A stretch of 37,888 bases of DNA from a virus, in the IMG/VR virus record IMGVR_UViG_3300042935_001052, positions 1 through 37,888 of that record. One strand, 5' to 3'. A program made the position numbers and the translations under genes. Every line of letters begins with the position of its first letter. Position 1 is the first letter of the stretch. Positions 20,710 through 28,641 of the stretch are shown in pieces. The notes below the pieces were generated by a model. That model made no database searches. It was given only the letters and a program-made list of their open reading frames with translations, and was not told where the DNA came from.

Positions 20710-21203
20710 TTTTTTTCGTAGTGTGTCATTGTTGGTTTATTTCCGGTTCCCACTTTTGGGTCTTTCTTTTCCGCTCTTCTCTTTTGTTGGGTCATAGATT
20801 TCTTCTCATCCTTATCATATGAGGAAGCCACCTTTGGTGTTTCAGATGAAACCTTTTTTGATGGACGACATTTTGGATATGACTTTCCGTCAGCATCCTT
20901 TCTTCCACAAGGTGGGTGTTTCCCATCAACTTTCTTACTCACATCAACCCATTTCTCTTTAAACCATCTTTTGAGGTCTTCATTAACAGATTCGTTTTTA
21001 GGTTTCTTTTTCCAACCACCACCTTTTGATTTATATCGTTTGGCAGCAGCACCATTACAATACGCACTTGGACATACTTTGTATTTAGACCTTGCCCAAG
21101 ATAAACATTGTGACCAAAGTGCCGGATTGGTTGGTTTATTCTCACCTTCGGTCAAATAATCCTTTAATAGTTCTTCTTGTTTTTCAGTTATAATAAGTTT
21201 CAT
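20706..21203 (-). CDS. tagged, very basic Cys-containing protein
   Basis: A 165-residue protein. Tag MKLIITEKQEELLKDYLTE|G with an L-T-E site at residue 19. Then NPALWSQCLSWARSKYKV...PSAYCNGAAAKRYKSKGGGW, then DLKRWFKEKWVDVSKKVDGK, HPPCGRKDADGKSYPKCRPS and a Lys-rich tail (QQKRRAEKKDPKVG). Both conserved blocks occur in phage proteins of unknown function. Strong positive charge suggests binding to packaged DNA. ATATTTAT box at 21208-21215; co-translated with the next tagged gene. Confidence 0.87.
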   Translation of the reverse strand: MKLIITEKQEELLKDYLTEGENKPTNPALWSQCLSWARSKYKVCPSAYCNGAAAKRYKSKGGGWKKKPKNESVNEDLKRWFKEKWVDVSKKVDGKHPPCGRKDADGKSYPKCRPSKKVSSETPKVASSYDKDEKKSMTQQKRRAEKKDPKVGTGNKPTMTHYEKK

Positions 21204-21207
21204 ATAA

Positions 21208-21215
21208 ATAAATAT
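21208..21215 (-). promoter_or_regulatory. ATATTTAT box upstream of the tagged basic pair
   Basis: Sense GATATTTATTTATATG, immediately before the ATG at 21203. Confidence 0.45.
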
Positions 21216-21242
21216 CCCCCAATCTAAAAAGAAACTGGAGGT

Positions 21243-21485
21243 TTAGATAACTTCTAAATTATATTTTTCTGAGAACCATTTAGTCATGGTCGGTTGATAT
21301 CTTCCCACACCAAAGCGGCTAGATAAATTTAAATGAATCTCACCTATAAAACCAACTTGCTTGAGATTTTTGTAATAAACACAAACACCGTTAATTCCAA
21401 TAGACTTTTCACTTTCATATGTTTCTCTATCACCATAGGCGAAATCCATATACTTAATAACGATTTTTTCTTTTTTATCAGTCAT
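21243..21485 (-). CDS. small protein of the KYxD family, copy 1
   Basis: An 80-residue protein (MTDKKEKIVIKYMDFAYGD..., ending TKWFSEKYNLEVI). The start IVxKYxDxxYG and the end W-F-x-x-K/R-Y-N/D-L are shared with 22618-22878 and partly with 25068-25385. ATG 21485 gives an 8-nt overlap with the upstream stop (ATGACTGA). Function unknown. Confidence 0.75.
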   Translation of the reverse strand: MTDKKEKIVIKYMDFAYGDRETYESEKSIGINGVCVYYKNLKQVGFIGEIHLNLSSRFGVGRYQPTMTKWFSEKYNLEVI

Positions 21486-21894
21486 AAACAATTTCTATTA
21501 TACATCCGAGTCCATTTTTATAATTTTGAATGTCTTCTTCCGAACATTCATTAACTAGAACAAATTCTATTGTCCCAAATTGACCCTCTTCATTTGGTTC
21601 CGTCGTTTTTGGGATAAATTTTAAATTAGTTAATATTTCACAACATTCAATAATAACAATGTTCTTTTCTAATGTATCGTCAAAGAAATAATACATATCC
21701 AATAAATGTTGGTTACTGTTGTCAAATAAATTTTGATTACAAGAATGAGTTTTAATTGTATCACCACCTTTATATCGAGAATTATGTTGTATCAAAGTTT
21801 TAAGAAACATAACCTTTTGTTGGAAATGTACCCTAAGTTTTATAAAATCCTTAAATCTGGTCGCATCTACTTTATGAACTTGATAATTATTCAT
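21478..21894 (-). CDS. phage protein of unknown function
   Basis: A 138-residue protein (MNNYQVHKVDATRFKDFIK...), alpha/beta, with four Cys spread through the chain. Overlaps both neighbours by 8 nt. No family recognised. Confidence 0.72.
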   Translation of the reverse strand: MNNYQVHKVDATRFKDFIKLRVHFQQKVMFLKTLIQHNSRYKGGDTIKTHSCNQNLFDNSNQHLLDMYYFFDDTLEKNIVIIECCEILTNLKFIPKTTEPNEEGQFGTIEFVLVNECSEEDIQNYKNGLGCIIEIVYD

Positions 21895-22165
21895 CTCTCA
21901 ATGTATTTGGTTGAATGGTAGCATCCTCAAATGAATCAGTAGAAACAAACTCACTATTTAAATAACCAACTATCATCTCTAACATTTCATAATCTTTAAC
22001 ATCACCTTTTTTATGCCCGGCTTTAATCAATAAAGACATCCCGGCCGCCAATATCATCGTAGCTTCCTTAACGGAGATTAACTCTTGACCCTTTGGAAAA
22101 GCGATATCAAAATAATTTTTTTTATCTTCTCGTCTATACGTTACCGCGACTGTTAATTCATCCAT
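21887..22165 (-). CDS. small protein of unknown function
   Basis: A 92-residue protein (MDELTVAVTYRREDKKNYFD..., with the Ala-rich helix KEATMILAAGMSLLIKAG). No family recognised. Confidence 0.72.
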   Translation of the reverse strand: MDELTVAVTYRREDKKNYFDIAFPKGQELISVKEATMILAAGMSLLIKAGHKKGDVKDYEMLEMIVGYLNSEFVSTDSFEDATIQPNTLRDE

Positions 22166-22171
22166 TTTGTT

Positions 22172-22600
22172 TTATATTTGAATTGGTAATAATTTCTCAG
22201 GTAGATATTGTTCCGGACATACGATGGTAATACTCTCAATATAATACGGATATTTTAATAGGTAATCAGTTTCTACAACATCACGATTATTGTAATTCAA
22301 AACAATATACGGAGTGGTCACCTTATTATCAATTCTGATTCTAACTTTTGTAAAATCAAATTGCATAAACCGATATTCCCCTTTAACCTCACCCATAAGT
22401 TTTACAACCGTAGAAGTTTCAGTGTCAGAACTCATTGAACCAGCAACCAAAAAGAACATACCTGATGTGTGGGTTTCCGTTACATTACGATTTACCAATT
22501 GTCTTAGATAAATTTTTTCACTATGTAAATCTTTGTCCGGTGGAATTCCTTGACAACCTATTAAAAACCCTAACATTAATAACACTAATACTTTTTTCAT
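22172..22600 (-). CDS. lipoprotein of unknown function
   Basis: A 142-residue protein with a lipoprotein signal peptide: MKKVLVLLMLGFLIGC|QG, lipobox LIGC, so Cys16 would be lipidated. The mature part is beta-rich. Phage lipoproteins can block superinfection at the envelope, but nothing here proves that role. Small gene cluster with the KYxD-family gene upstream. Confidence 0.83.
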   Translation of the reverse strand: MKKVLVLLMLGFLIGCQGIPPDKDLHSEKIYLRQLVNRNVTETHTSGMFFLVAGSMSSDTETSTVVKLMGEVKGEYRFMQFDFTKVRIRIDNKVTTPYIVLNYNNRDVVETDYLLKYPYYIESITIVCPEQYLPEKLLPIQI

Positions 22601-22617
22601 ATTTCTAACTTTTTTAA

Positions 22618-22878
22618 TTACAAAACCAACGATACCGGTAAATCATATCTACTTTCAAACCACTCACCCAAATATTTTTTAAAATCAGTCCTTCCAACAC
22701 AAAACATAGAAAAAACGATATTTTCCAATGACTGATTGTAAAAAACATATTTTGCATCTATTGAATATCCAAATCCTTCATAAGACGAATTTGGTTTAGT
22801 CCAATTAGGGTCTTTTTCATCCTCAATTAGTTCCCCATAACAAAACGTATCAAAATATTTGAACACCCATTTTTTCAT
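22618..22878 (-). CDS. small protein of the KYxD family, copy 2
   Basis: An 86-residue protein (MKKWVFKYFDTFCYGELIED..., ending GEWFESRYDLPVSLVL). It shares the first and last blocks with 21243-21485. The -7 box TATCTTTG ends 5 nt before the ATG. Confidence 0.78.
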   Translation of the reverse strand: MKKWVFKYFDTFCYGELIEDEKDPNWTKPNSSYEGFGYSIDAKYVFYNQSLENIVFSMFCVGRTDFKKYLGEWFESRYDLPVSLVL

Positions 22879-22882
22879 TCGA

Positions 22883-22890
22883 CAAAGATA
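22883..22890 (-). promoter_or_regulatory. -7 box for 22618-22878
   Basis: Minus-strand TATCTTTG, directly after a terminator hairpin; no TTG at 20 nt. Confidence 0.5.
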
Positions 22891-22897
22891 ATAAAAA

Positions 22898-22926
22898 AAT
22901 CCCCAACTAAAAAATAATTGGGGATT
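22898..22926. terminator. bidirectional terminator
   Basis: Stem AATCCCCAA / TTGGGGATT, loop CTAAAAAATAA, T runs both ways; ends the 23404-22933 transcript just before a new promoter. Confidence 0.85.
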
Positions 22927-22932
22927 TTTTTA

Positions 22933-23217
22933 TTAAAACATTTTATCGACAGCATTGATTTCTTGGGTTTCATTCGTGATTTTATCTCTACGAATATCCA
23001 TATCATTTAACTCTTCTCCCAATGATTCATACATATCAGGATTTGATGAGGCCATTTCCCAGGCATTTGATTCAACATAATCAATAGCTTCTTGTGTTGT
23101 CATACCTTCCAATTCAGGATAGTCATCAAGGTTTAATTCTACCGGTTCTCGGGTGATTGATGTTTCATAATATTCTGTAGCGAATACAGCAATTGTTTTT
23201 GGTGTTTGTTCTGACAT
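22933..23217 (-). CDS. acidic protein of the TEYY family, copy 2
   Basis: A 94-residue acidic protein; residues 14-33 TEYYETSITREPVELNLDDY parallel the protein at 15343-15684. The remainder is helical (TTQEAIDYVESNAWEMASS). Function unknown. Confidence 0.78.
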   Translation of the reverse strand: MSEQTPKTIAVFATEYYETSITREPVELNLDDYPELEGMTTQEAIDYVESNAWEMASSNPDMYESLGEELNDMDIRRDKITNETQEINAVDKMF

Positions 23218-23221
23218 AATG

Positions 23222-23404
23222 TTAAGATTTTTTTATTTTAATTATTTGAATTTCTTTAACATTGGATGTTAAATTATTCTTACCTTTAATTTTTCTAATT
23301 GCTTCCGAATCAGAGTCTGATTCCATAATTAGTGTTGTTGATTGAGACGCTTTACCCCCTCCTTCATAGATTAAATAATAATCTACCTGATAATGTTTTG
23401 ACAT
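23222..23404 (-). CDS. small protein of unknown function
   Basis: A 60-residue protein (MSKHYQVDYYLIYEGGGKAS..., SDSEAIRKIKGKNNL, ending IQIIKIKKS), strand-helix-strand. A near-consensus -7 box (TATCTTTA) lies about 20 nt upstream. Confidence 0.68.
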   Translation of the reverse strand: MSKHYQVDYYLIYEGGGKASQSTTLIMESDSDSEAIRKIKGKNNLTSNVKEIQIIKIKKS

Positions 23405-23438
23405 AATGTATAAGTTTTAGATAAAGATACAAATAAAA

Positions 23439-23461
23439 AACCCCACTGTCAAGGTGGGGTT
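23439..23461. terminator. bidirectional terminator
   Basis: Stem AACCCCAC / GTGGGGTT with a 7-nt loop, after the stop of 23476-23871. Confidence 0.85.
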
Positions 23462-23475
23462 ATAATTTAACTATC

Positions 23476-23871
23476 TTAATTCTCTCCGGTACATTTACCT
23501 CTTTTACAAGGTGGGGGATTATTATTTCTTACTTTTCTCCCTGTATCGTTAAGATTAGCTTGACCTAAAGTTGGTTTTTTATTTTCTTTATCTAACCAAT
23601 CAGAATATTCTTCTCTTGTCATTCCAGCATCTTGAGCCGCCTTTACAAATGCTGCCTCATTTTTTTGAGCTTGAGTATCTCGTTTAGCTTTGGCTGCAGC
23701 TCTTTGTTCAGGTGTTCCAAACATTGGAGATTTAGCCGGTGTTGTCGTAATGTTCATCGTAGGTGTTGCTGCACTTGTGGTTGTTGGTGTCACTTGTTCC
23801 GATAACATTCTTTGTTCCAATCTCATGTTGGATTCTTGTATGTGTCTAATTTTACTAAAACTTCTATTCAT
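23476..23871 (-). CDS. low-complexity protein with a variant N-terminal tag
   Basis: A 131-residue protein. Residues 1-25 (MNRSFSKIRHIQESNMRLEQ RMLSE|QV) end in an L-S-E site and look like a second class of cleavable leader. The rest is a Thr/Ala/Pro-rich disordered stretch, a helical segment (FVKAAQDAGMTREEYSDWLD) and a Cys tail (PPPCKRGKCTGEN). Probably a small internal virion protein; function unknown. Confidence 0.78.
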   Translation of the reverse strand: MNRSFSKIRHIQESNMRLEQRMLSEQVTPTTTSAATPTMNITTTPAKSPMFGTPEQRAAAKAKRDTQAQKNEAAFVKAAQDAGMTREEYSDWLDKENKKPTLGQANLNDTGRKVRNNNPPPCKRGKCTGEN

Positions 23872-23892
23872 AATTTTTATTTATTTGTATGT

Positions 23893-24357
23893 TTATATTT
23901 CTTCTCCAAAGATATCATCAGTCCAATTCTCAGGAACAAGAATAATTATATGACCTTGTCTAACTTCAATTGATGATTCGGAAACCACACCTTTAAGTTT
24001 CTCTAATATCTCAGGTCTTTCTTTAAAGACAACTCTTAACTTACCATCCGGAGCGGTATCGACAATCTTATGATTGAAACCATCCATAATTTCTTTGAAT
24101 CTATCAAGACCATCATAATCGCCTTCCGATTCGTCATCAAAATCAATATTTAAATCACCACCCAAAAATCTTTCAGGGACATTGCTCTCACCACCACTTT
24201 TCAGATATTTAATTTCTTCATCAGTCATACCCTCAAGCCCAACTTCGTTATATAAATCCAAAATAATGTCGTAGTATTCAGAATCAAATTGTTCGTTAAT
24301 GATTCTCATCACAATATTTCTTAAATCAGATTCCGTTAATTTTATAATTTTTTTCAT
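23893..24357 (-). CDS. tagged acidic protein of unknown function
   Basis: A 154-residue protein. Tag MKKIIKLTESDLRNIVMRII then NE|QF, an I-N-E site at residue 22. The mature protein is acidic (DLNIDFDDESEGDYDGLDRF) with a C-terminal beta part (KLRVVFKERPEILEKL). ATATTTAT box at 24372-24379. Confidence 0.85.
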   Translation of the reverse strand: MKKIIKLTESDLRNIVMRIINEQFDSEYYDIILDLYNEVGLEGMTDEEIKYLKSGGESNVPERFLGGDLNIDFDDESEGDYDGLDRFKEIMDGFNHKIVDTAPDGKLRVVFKERPEILEKLKGVVSESSIEVRQGHIIILVPENWTDDIFGEEI

Positions 24358-24371
24358 TTTAATTGTTTAAT

Positions 24372-24379
24372 ATAAATAT
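24372..24379 (-). promoter_or_regulatory. ATATTTAT box upstream of 23893-24357
   Basis: Sense ATATATTTATATTAAAC, 15 nt before the ATG. Confidence 0.45.
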
Positions 24380-24383
24380 ATGG

Positions 24384-24704
24384 TTATTGGCATTGTTTAT
24401 CGTAAATATCTTGAAGATAGTCCGCAAAATTATCAACAATAAAATAATACATATTATCTTTAACTTTTGAGGTCAAAATTTGTTGGGTTTCATCTTCAAA
24501 ATCCTCAATTAAATCATTCGTAATCATATTACACATCTCAGTAATAAAATAACTTGAACCAAAATAATCACAAGGGCTAATGGACTCTATAACGGTAAAA
24601 TCCAAATGGTCTTTAATCGTATTATAATTATACCTTCTACGGATTCCTGGCGGTAAATTCTCCATTAATAATTTACTCTGTCTCTCAGTTATTAGTATTT
24701 TCAT
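24384..24704 (-). CDS. tagged protein of unknown function
   Basis: A 106-residue protein. Tag MKILITERQSKLLME|NLPPG with an L-M-E site at residue 15. The body is acidic and helical (NDLIEDFEDETQQILTSKV) with three Cys. Overlaps the upstream tagged gene by ATGA, so three consecutive genes here carry the tag. Confidence 0.83.
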   Translation of the reverse strand: MKILITERQSKLLMENLPPGIRRRYNYNTIKDHLDFTVIESISPCDYFGSSYFITEMCNMITNDLIEDFEDETQQILTSKVKDNMYYFIVDNFADYLQDIYDKQCQ

Positions 24705-25066
24705 TCTTCAACAAATTCATTGATTATTTTATTTAAAAAATCAATTCCCAATGAACGAATACCAAGAATTTTTAGAAAATCATCTTCATTAATTCTCCTA
24801 TTTTTCTCATAACTTAAAATTAACCAACCATATTCCTTATTTTGATTTTGTACAAGATACTTTTTATCATCAATTGTAAATAAATACATCGGACCAAAAT
24901 TATTAAGTAACCATCTAAGCTCATCTCTACCATCTGTAAATAATTTTTGACCTTCGGAACCCAATTCAATCCAATTGGTAATCATCTCAATATGGTCGGA
25001 CAAATCATATCCTACCACCCGATTTATTAAACTCTTAAATTTATTTTCTGTTATTATTAGTTTCAT
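24701..25066 (-). CDS. tagged protein of unknown function
   Basis: A 121-residue protein. Tag MKLIITENKFKSLINRVVG, without an obvious L/I-x-E site nearby. The body is alpha/beta with PMYLFTIDDKKYLVQNQNKE and a helical end. Lies 1 nt after the upstream gene. Confidence 0.83.
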   Translation of the reverse strand: MKLIITENKFKSLINRVVGYDLSDHIEMITNWIELGSEGQKLFTDGRDELRWLLNNFGPMYLFTIDDKKYLVQNQNKEYGWLILSYEKNRRINEDDFLKILGIRSLGIDFLNKIINEFVEE

Positions 25067-25067
25067 A

Positions 25068-25385
25068 TTAATTTAATCTTTTAGGAAGAAAACTTGAATT
25101 GGCTGCTTTAGGTATATCAAATTTATTGGCAACATATTCTTTACAGATATCCACCAAATCAGGTATAGAAACCCCAAACATTTTTTGGGCGGTGTAAAAA
25201 TCACCATAATCAAATTGTATTGATTCTCTTTCTGTGTCATAATCAAAAGCGGTACGACCATTATCATCCATATATTCAAATAGAACGTGAGGTGATTTCA
25301 TATTTATTGACCGTCTCCCATGTTTCTTATAACTGGAATATATTATATCAAAATACTTAAACACGATTTGTTTCTTCTTACCCAT
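25068..25385 (-). CDS. protein of the KYxD family, copy 3
   Basis: A 105-residue protein (MGKKKQIVFKYFDIIYSSYK..., then DICKEYVANKFDIP). The start IVFKYFDxxY and the end pattern relate it to 21243-21485 and 22618-22878. It carries an ATATTTAT box at 25390-25397 and heads the tagged trio. Confidence 0.78.
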   Translation of the reverse strand: MGKKKQIVFKYFDIIYSSYKKHGRRSINMKSPHVLFEYMDDNGRTAFDYDTERESIQFDYGDFYTAQKMFGVSIPDLVDICKEYVANKFDIPKAANSSFLPKRLN

Positions 25386-25389
25386 ATAA

Positions 25390-25397
25390 ATAAATAT
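25390..25397 (-). promoter_or_regulatory. ATATTTAT box upstream of 25068-25385
   Basis: Sense GGGGGATATTTATTTATATG, nearly identical to the one at 21208-21215. Confidence 0.45.
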
Positions 25398-25408
25398 CCC
25401 CCAACACC

Positions 25409-25451
25409 AAAAAAGGAGAGGGGGTTTGAAATCGACCGGAGGGAGTATGGG
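25409..25451 (-). repeat. stop-abutting 3' repeat, copy C
   Basis: Directly follows the stop of 25452-25667 in transcription order; contains ACTCCCTCCGGTCGA and a C-rich block before a T run. Related to 31753-31800 and 33228-33275. Confidence 0.6.
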
Positions 25452-25667
25452 TTACAAAATGGGGAAACTTCCGTTAGCCTCAGTCATTTGTTCTTTCAAT
25501 TCATTAAAAGTTTGAACCAAATCACTTTTAACATACACATCACCGAATCCTGTTATCTTGGATTCATTTCTAAACTCTGACCCCGGGAATTGGGTCAAAA
25601 ATCCTCCATCACAAATTTGTTGATAGGTTCCCTTCATTGTCTTACCGACATTAACTAATTCACTCAT
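25452..25667 (-). CDS. small protein of unknown function
   Basis: A 71-residue protein (MSELVNVGKTMKGTYQQICD..., KITGFGDVYVKSDLVQTF), Gly-rich in the first half. No family recognised. Followed immediately by repeat copy C. Confidence 0.7.
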   Translation of the reverse strand: MSELVNVGKTMKGTYQQICDGGFLTQFPGSEFRNESKITGFGDVYVKSDLVQTFNELKEQMTEANGSFPIL

Positions 25668-25676
25668 AATATTTAT

Positions 25677-26081
25677 TTATTTATTTATACCAAACAATTC
25701 AAAAAATTTATCTTCATTACTCTTCTCGGGAGGGATAATGAATGATAGAACACTGAACTTAATAAAATCAATCTGACTACCAAAAGTCATTGTGAAATAA
25801 TTGTTTAATTGTTCTTCATATTTTTTCTTATTTCCAGAAATGGCACATTCCGGTTTAAATCGAATATTAACATTTACCAAAAATCTCTTCATCGGTTCAA
25901 AATTATTTGGATTATATACCGTGGTAGTATCATAACCCTGAACCAAAACCTCTTCAATCTCAGAACACATTTTTGATATCACAAGTTTATATGTTTCAGG
26001 TAACACAATCTCTCTTTTGAAGGCATTATCATATAATTGTCTAATCTCCTCAGTCGTTAATTTTGATTCTTCTATTTCCAT
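25677..26081 (-). CDS. phage protein of unknown function
   Basis: A 134-residue protein (MEIEESKLTTEEIRQLYDNA..., FLVNVNIRFKPECAISGNKK). Helical N-terminal half, beta-rich centre. No family recognised. Confidence 0.75.
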   Translation of the reverse strand: MEIEESKLTTEEIRQLYDNAFKREIVLPETYKLVISKMCSEIEEVLVQGYDTTTVYNPNNFEPMKRFLVNVNIRFKPECAISGNKKKYEEQLNNYFTMTFGSQIDFIKFSVLSFIIPPEKSNEDKFFELFGINK

Positions 26082-26120
26082 AGTAACAAGTATAATAAAT
26101 TATTTTGAAATAAAAAAGGG

Positions 26121-26291
26121 TTAATCACTCAAAGAATTACCAATCCAAAACAATTCAATAATAACAAACAACACCCTACCAAAGGATGAGGTGAATAACC
26201 ACCAATTCAAAGGGTTCAAATCCCAAGCAATAAAACTTCCCAACACATATAACACCAAATGACTAACTATAAACCACAAAATTGTTTTCAT
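26121..26291 (-). CDS. small two-segment membrane protein
   Basis: A 56-residue protein: MKTILWFIVSHLVLYVLGSF, a Trp-rich loop (WDLNPLNWW), and a second segment (RVLFVIIELFWIG). The spacing suggests a hairpin in the membrane. Function unknown. Confidence 0.68.
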   Translation of the reverse strand: MKTILWFIVSHLVLYVLGSFIAWDLNPLNWWLFTSSFGRVLFVIIELFWIGNSLSD

Positions 26292-26309
26292 ATCTTATTT
26301 TTTTTAATT

Positions 26310-26924
26310 TTAATCGAACCTAATTATCCTATATTCCTCAGTATTTGGGTAAAATTCTACGTTTTCGTCGTATTGTTCCTGTGTTAATTCCCGACATTTG
26401 TCCAAAATGTCCTTAATTCCCCCATTACAGATAGTATATCCCTTCTGAACGTACTTTTGAACCCGTCTTAACGAATCAAAAACAAATAAAGGTTCCAAAT
26501 GGTTGATAATAATCCTCTTATGATGAACATCTAGTATTCCGGAGGGGTTACAAATGACCTTTTCACCGTCATACATAAACTGACATACGGTAAAATCAAA
26601 CAAATCAATAATATCTGTTAGTTTTTCGTACTCTCGGTAGATAATTTGAACCTTAATCTTCCCTTTTCTGTAAGTTCTTAGGTTCTCGTTGAAATAAACC
26701 ATCTTATATCCTTGTGATTTTGACAGATTTATCTCCACAAATGAATCTAATTCACCTTTGGTAAGACCAAATATGTCGATATCACTATAATCGTCACCAA
26801 ATAAACTATCCCGGACAGCACCACCGGCAATTACAACATTCAATCTCTTCTTATCCTCACCAACATAATTAAAATTGGGTAGTTTCGTTAATAACGAATC
26901 CTTAGGTAATTCACAATACTCCAT
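26310..26924 (-). CDS. nucleotidyltransferase (poly(A) polymerase/CCA-enzyme head type)
   Basis: A 204-residue protein with VVIAGGAVRDSLFGDDYSDI then DIF: GG at 34-35 and the metal-binding D48-x-D50, the signature of class II nucleotidyltransferases. The strand KIKVQIIYREY and the following DLFDFTVCQFMYD fit the palm and neck; the RNA-binding body of full CCA-adding enzymes (about 400 residues) is mostly missing. It could modify an RNA 3' end or a small target; the acceptor is unknown. TAATG overlap with the upstream gene. Confidence 0.88.
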   Translation of the reverse strand: MEYCELPKDSLLTKLPNFNYVGEDKKRLNVVIAGGAVRDSLFGDDYSDIDIFGLTKGELDSFVEINLSKSQGYKMVYFNENLRTYRKGKIKVQIIYREYEKLTDIIDLFDFTVCQFMYDGEKVICNPSGILDVHHKRIIINHLEPLFVFDSLRRVQKYVQKGYTICNGGIKDILDKCRELTQEQYDENVEFYPNTEEYRIIRFD

Positions 26925-27397
26925 TATTTATTTTTAATTTGATTAAACCATCCCTCAAAATGTTTTACTCTATCCTCTCTTGTTACTTCCTTTTTTCCAT
27001 AAGCAAAAATAGCACCCATTTGATGAGCATCTCTCATATCTTCCTCACTATACTTATTCTCGTCTTGTTGTTGTCCCCATTTAACTCCCAACTTAAACGA
27101 CGCAAAGTCAAATTCTCTAAAATCAATTGAGTCGTATATTTCATCAAACGCCTCTCTAAGTTTTTTCTCTTCTTTAATTCTAACCCTCTCATCACTCTCG
27201 GACCAAAACTTACTTGGTTCCTTAGAGACAACCTTTTCCAACTTCTCACTAAGGGTGGGGTCACACTTCTTAATTAACGATTCCTTGAAACTTTCCAAAG
27301 CATTGTCAAAATTGTCTTTTGGTATAGATTGTTTCCATGTATTTTGTGTTTCAGGTTCTTGGTCGTCAAACTCGGGGTTGTCATAACATTTACTCAT
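26924..27397 (-). CDS. protein with the KWGQQQ...SEED...WFNQIKNK C-module
   Basis: A 157-residue charged, helical protein. Residues about 100-157 (FKLGVKWGQQQDENKYSEED ... HFEGWFNQIKNK) match the C-terminal module of the paralogue genes at 28416-29601 and 29606-30451, while the N-terminal 95 residues are unrelated. Function unknown; it extends the cassette family by one gene. Confidence 0.8.
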   Translation of the reverse strand: MSKCYDNPEFDDQEPETQNTWKQSIPKDNFDNALESFKESLIKKCDPTLSEKLEKVVSKEPSKFWSESDERVRIKEEKKLREAFDEIYDSIDFREFDFASFKLGVKWGQQQDENKYSEEDMRDAHQMGAIFAYGKKEVTREDRVKHFEGWFNQIKNK

Positions 27398-27400
27398 ATT

Positions 27401-28411
27401 TTATTTTTTTAAATATTCTTTAAATTCTTTCTCAATAACTTCTCGTTTGTCTGTTAAGTAATCCTTATCGGATAAAAAATCAAACACTGAACTATAATCC
27501 GGATGTTCCACCTCACCAAAATATTTCTTTGGAACCATAAGTGGTCTAACCATCTCATCCTTAACCTCAACACCCATCTTAGTAGTATAACCAAATTCTT
27601 GTTTAGGTTCTTCTTTTAGTTTACTTTCCCAATATTTACAATTAGCGTAAAAGTAATTATCAAAATCTCCATCTTCTGAATATTCTAAACAATCAGTATC
27701 AAATTTTTCAAGTAATTCTTTAGAAGCAATTTTTCTAAATTCTTCAAAACTTAATGGTTCTTCTTTTGAAGTGTGTTTTAAATCTTTATTCCAAACTCTA
27801 TAAACGTGAGTGTATTCATCCATTATATCTGACATATCATCTATCTCTCCTCTACCTAATGTATAAAATACTGTTACTACTTTATCAACAACATTTTCAT
27901 CTAACATTTTTCCTGTAAACAATACTTTATCTCCTTTTGTAAATAGTTGTTTAGGTTCTTCTTTTGGAATGATTCTTAATTTATATTCCCAACTTTTATC
28001 TAATGGGTAATTCCAATTTTTGTCAACCTCAACCCACTCACAACTTGGATTCTTAACTATAAATTCTAAAAACTCATCATCAATAGGTTGTACACCATCT
28101 TGAATAAGTTGAGGGTCTGTTGTCATAATTATAAATTTATAATGATGTAAAAAATTAGAACCTCCAGTTGAGTGTATAAGGTAATTGTTTTCAATCCTAT
28201 CTGCTTTTACAACAAAACCATATTCAGAAATTACCCATTTGTCTTTTACATTGGTATTTTCTTTAATTTCTTCATCATTAGTGATGTAGATGGTTCTTTT
28301 ATACAGCGCATTTTCTTCAATAGATTTATTAAAGGCTAATGCTAAATTATTGTTTACATCTAAAACTAACCTACTCGTTTTATCTGTTGGTAGTACGTGT
28401 ACGTTTTTCAT
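27401..28411 (-). CDS. cassette-family protein 1 (MKNVHVLPTDK...)
   Basis: A 336-residue protein. Domains in order: N-module MKNVHVLPTDKTSRLVLD (1-18), a variable strand-rich part, the common block IIMTTDPQLIQDGVQPIDDE with FIVKNPSCEW, then IIPKEEPKQLFTKGDKVLFT, a Lys/Glu segment ending KLKEEPKQEF, and a unique end. KEEPKQ seams at 27947-27965 and 27599-27617. It lacks the usual WFEQFKNK end. The longer frame to 28438 runs into the previous gene; ATG 28411 begins the family start. Function unknown. Confidence 0.85.
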   Translation of the reverse strand: MKNVHVLPTDKTSRLVLDVNNNLALAFNKSIEENALYKRTIYITNDEEIKENTNVKDKWVISEYGFVVKADRIENNYLIHSTGGSNFLHHYKFIIMTTDPQLIQDGVQPIDDEFLEFIVKNPSCEWVEVDKNWNYPLDKSWEYKLRIIPKEEPKQLFTKGDKVLFTGKMLDENVVDKVVTVFYTLGRGEIDDMSDIMDEYTHVYRVWNKDLKHTSKEEPLSFEEFRKIASKELLEKFDTDCLEYSEDGDFDNYFYANCKYWESKLKEEPKQEFGYTTKMGVEVKDEMVRPLMVPKKYFGEVEHPDYSSVFDFLSDKDYLTDKREVIEKEFKEYLKK

Positions 28412-28415
28412 AATT

Positions 28416-28640
28416 TTATTTGTTTTTAAATTGTTCAAACCATTCTCTAAAAGTTAATACTACGGTATTAGTATTAAATAACCAATTTTGGTATTCATCC
28501 ATTAAATTGTGCATATCTTCCTCACTATACTTATTCTTGTCTTGTTCTTGTTGCCATTTAGAGCCTTCAATAAAAACATCGTACATTTCCGTTTTACTTG
28601 GAAATCTTCTTTCAGCAGCTTCTTCAAGTGTTTCTTTCAT
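28416..28640 (-). CDS. cassette-family C-module as a separate small gene
   Basis: A 74-residue protein (MKETLEEAAERRFPSKTEMY ... GSKWQQEQDKNKYSEED ... FREWFEQFKNK). It consists only of the two C-terminal cassettes that end the larger paralogues, so it may be a split-off or a building block. ATG 28640 lies 1 nt after the upstream stop region. Confidence 0.78.
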   Translation of the reverse strand: MKETLEEAAERRFPSKTEMYDVFIEGSKWQQEQDKNKYSEEDMHNLMDEYQNWLFNTNTVVLTFREWFEQFKNK

Positions 28641-28641
28641 C

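Noticed and set aside
21211-21246. Terminator after 21243-21485 region (CCCCCA / TGGAGG)
   Set aside because: Stem is imperfect, long-looped and lies upstream of a tagged gene's box; not convincing.
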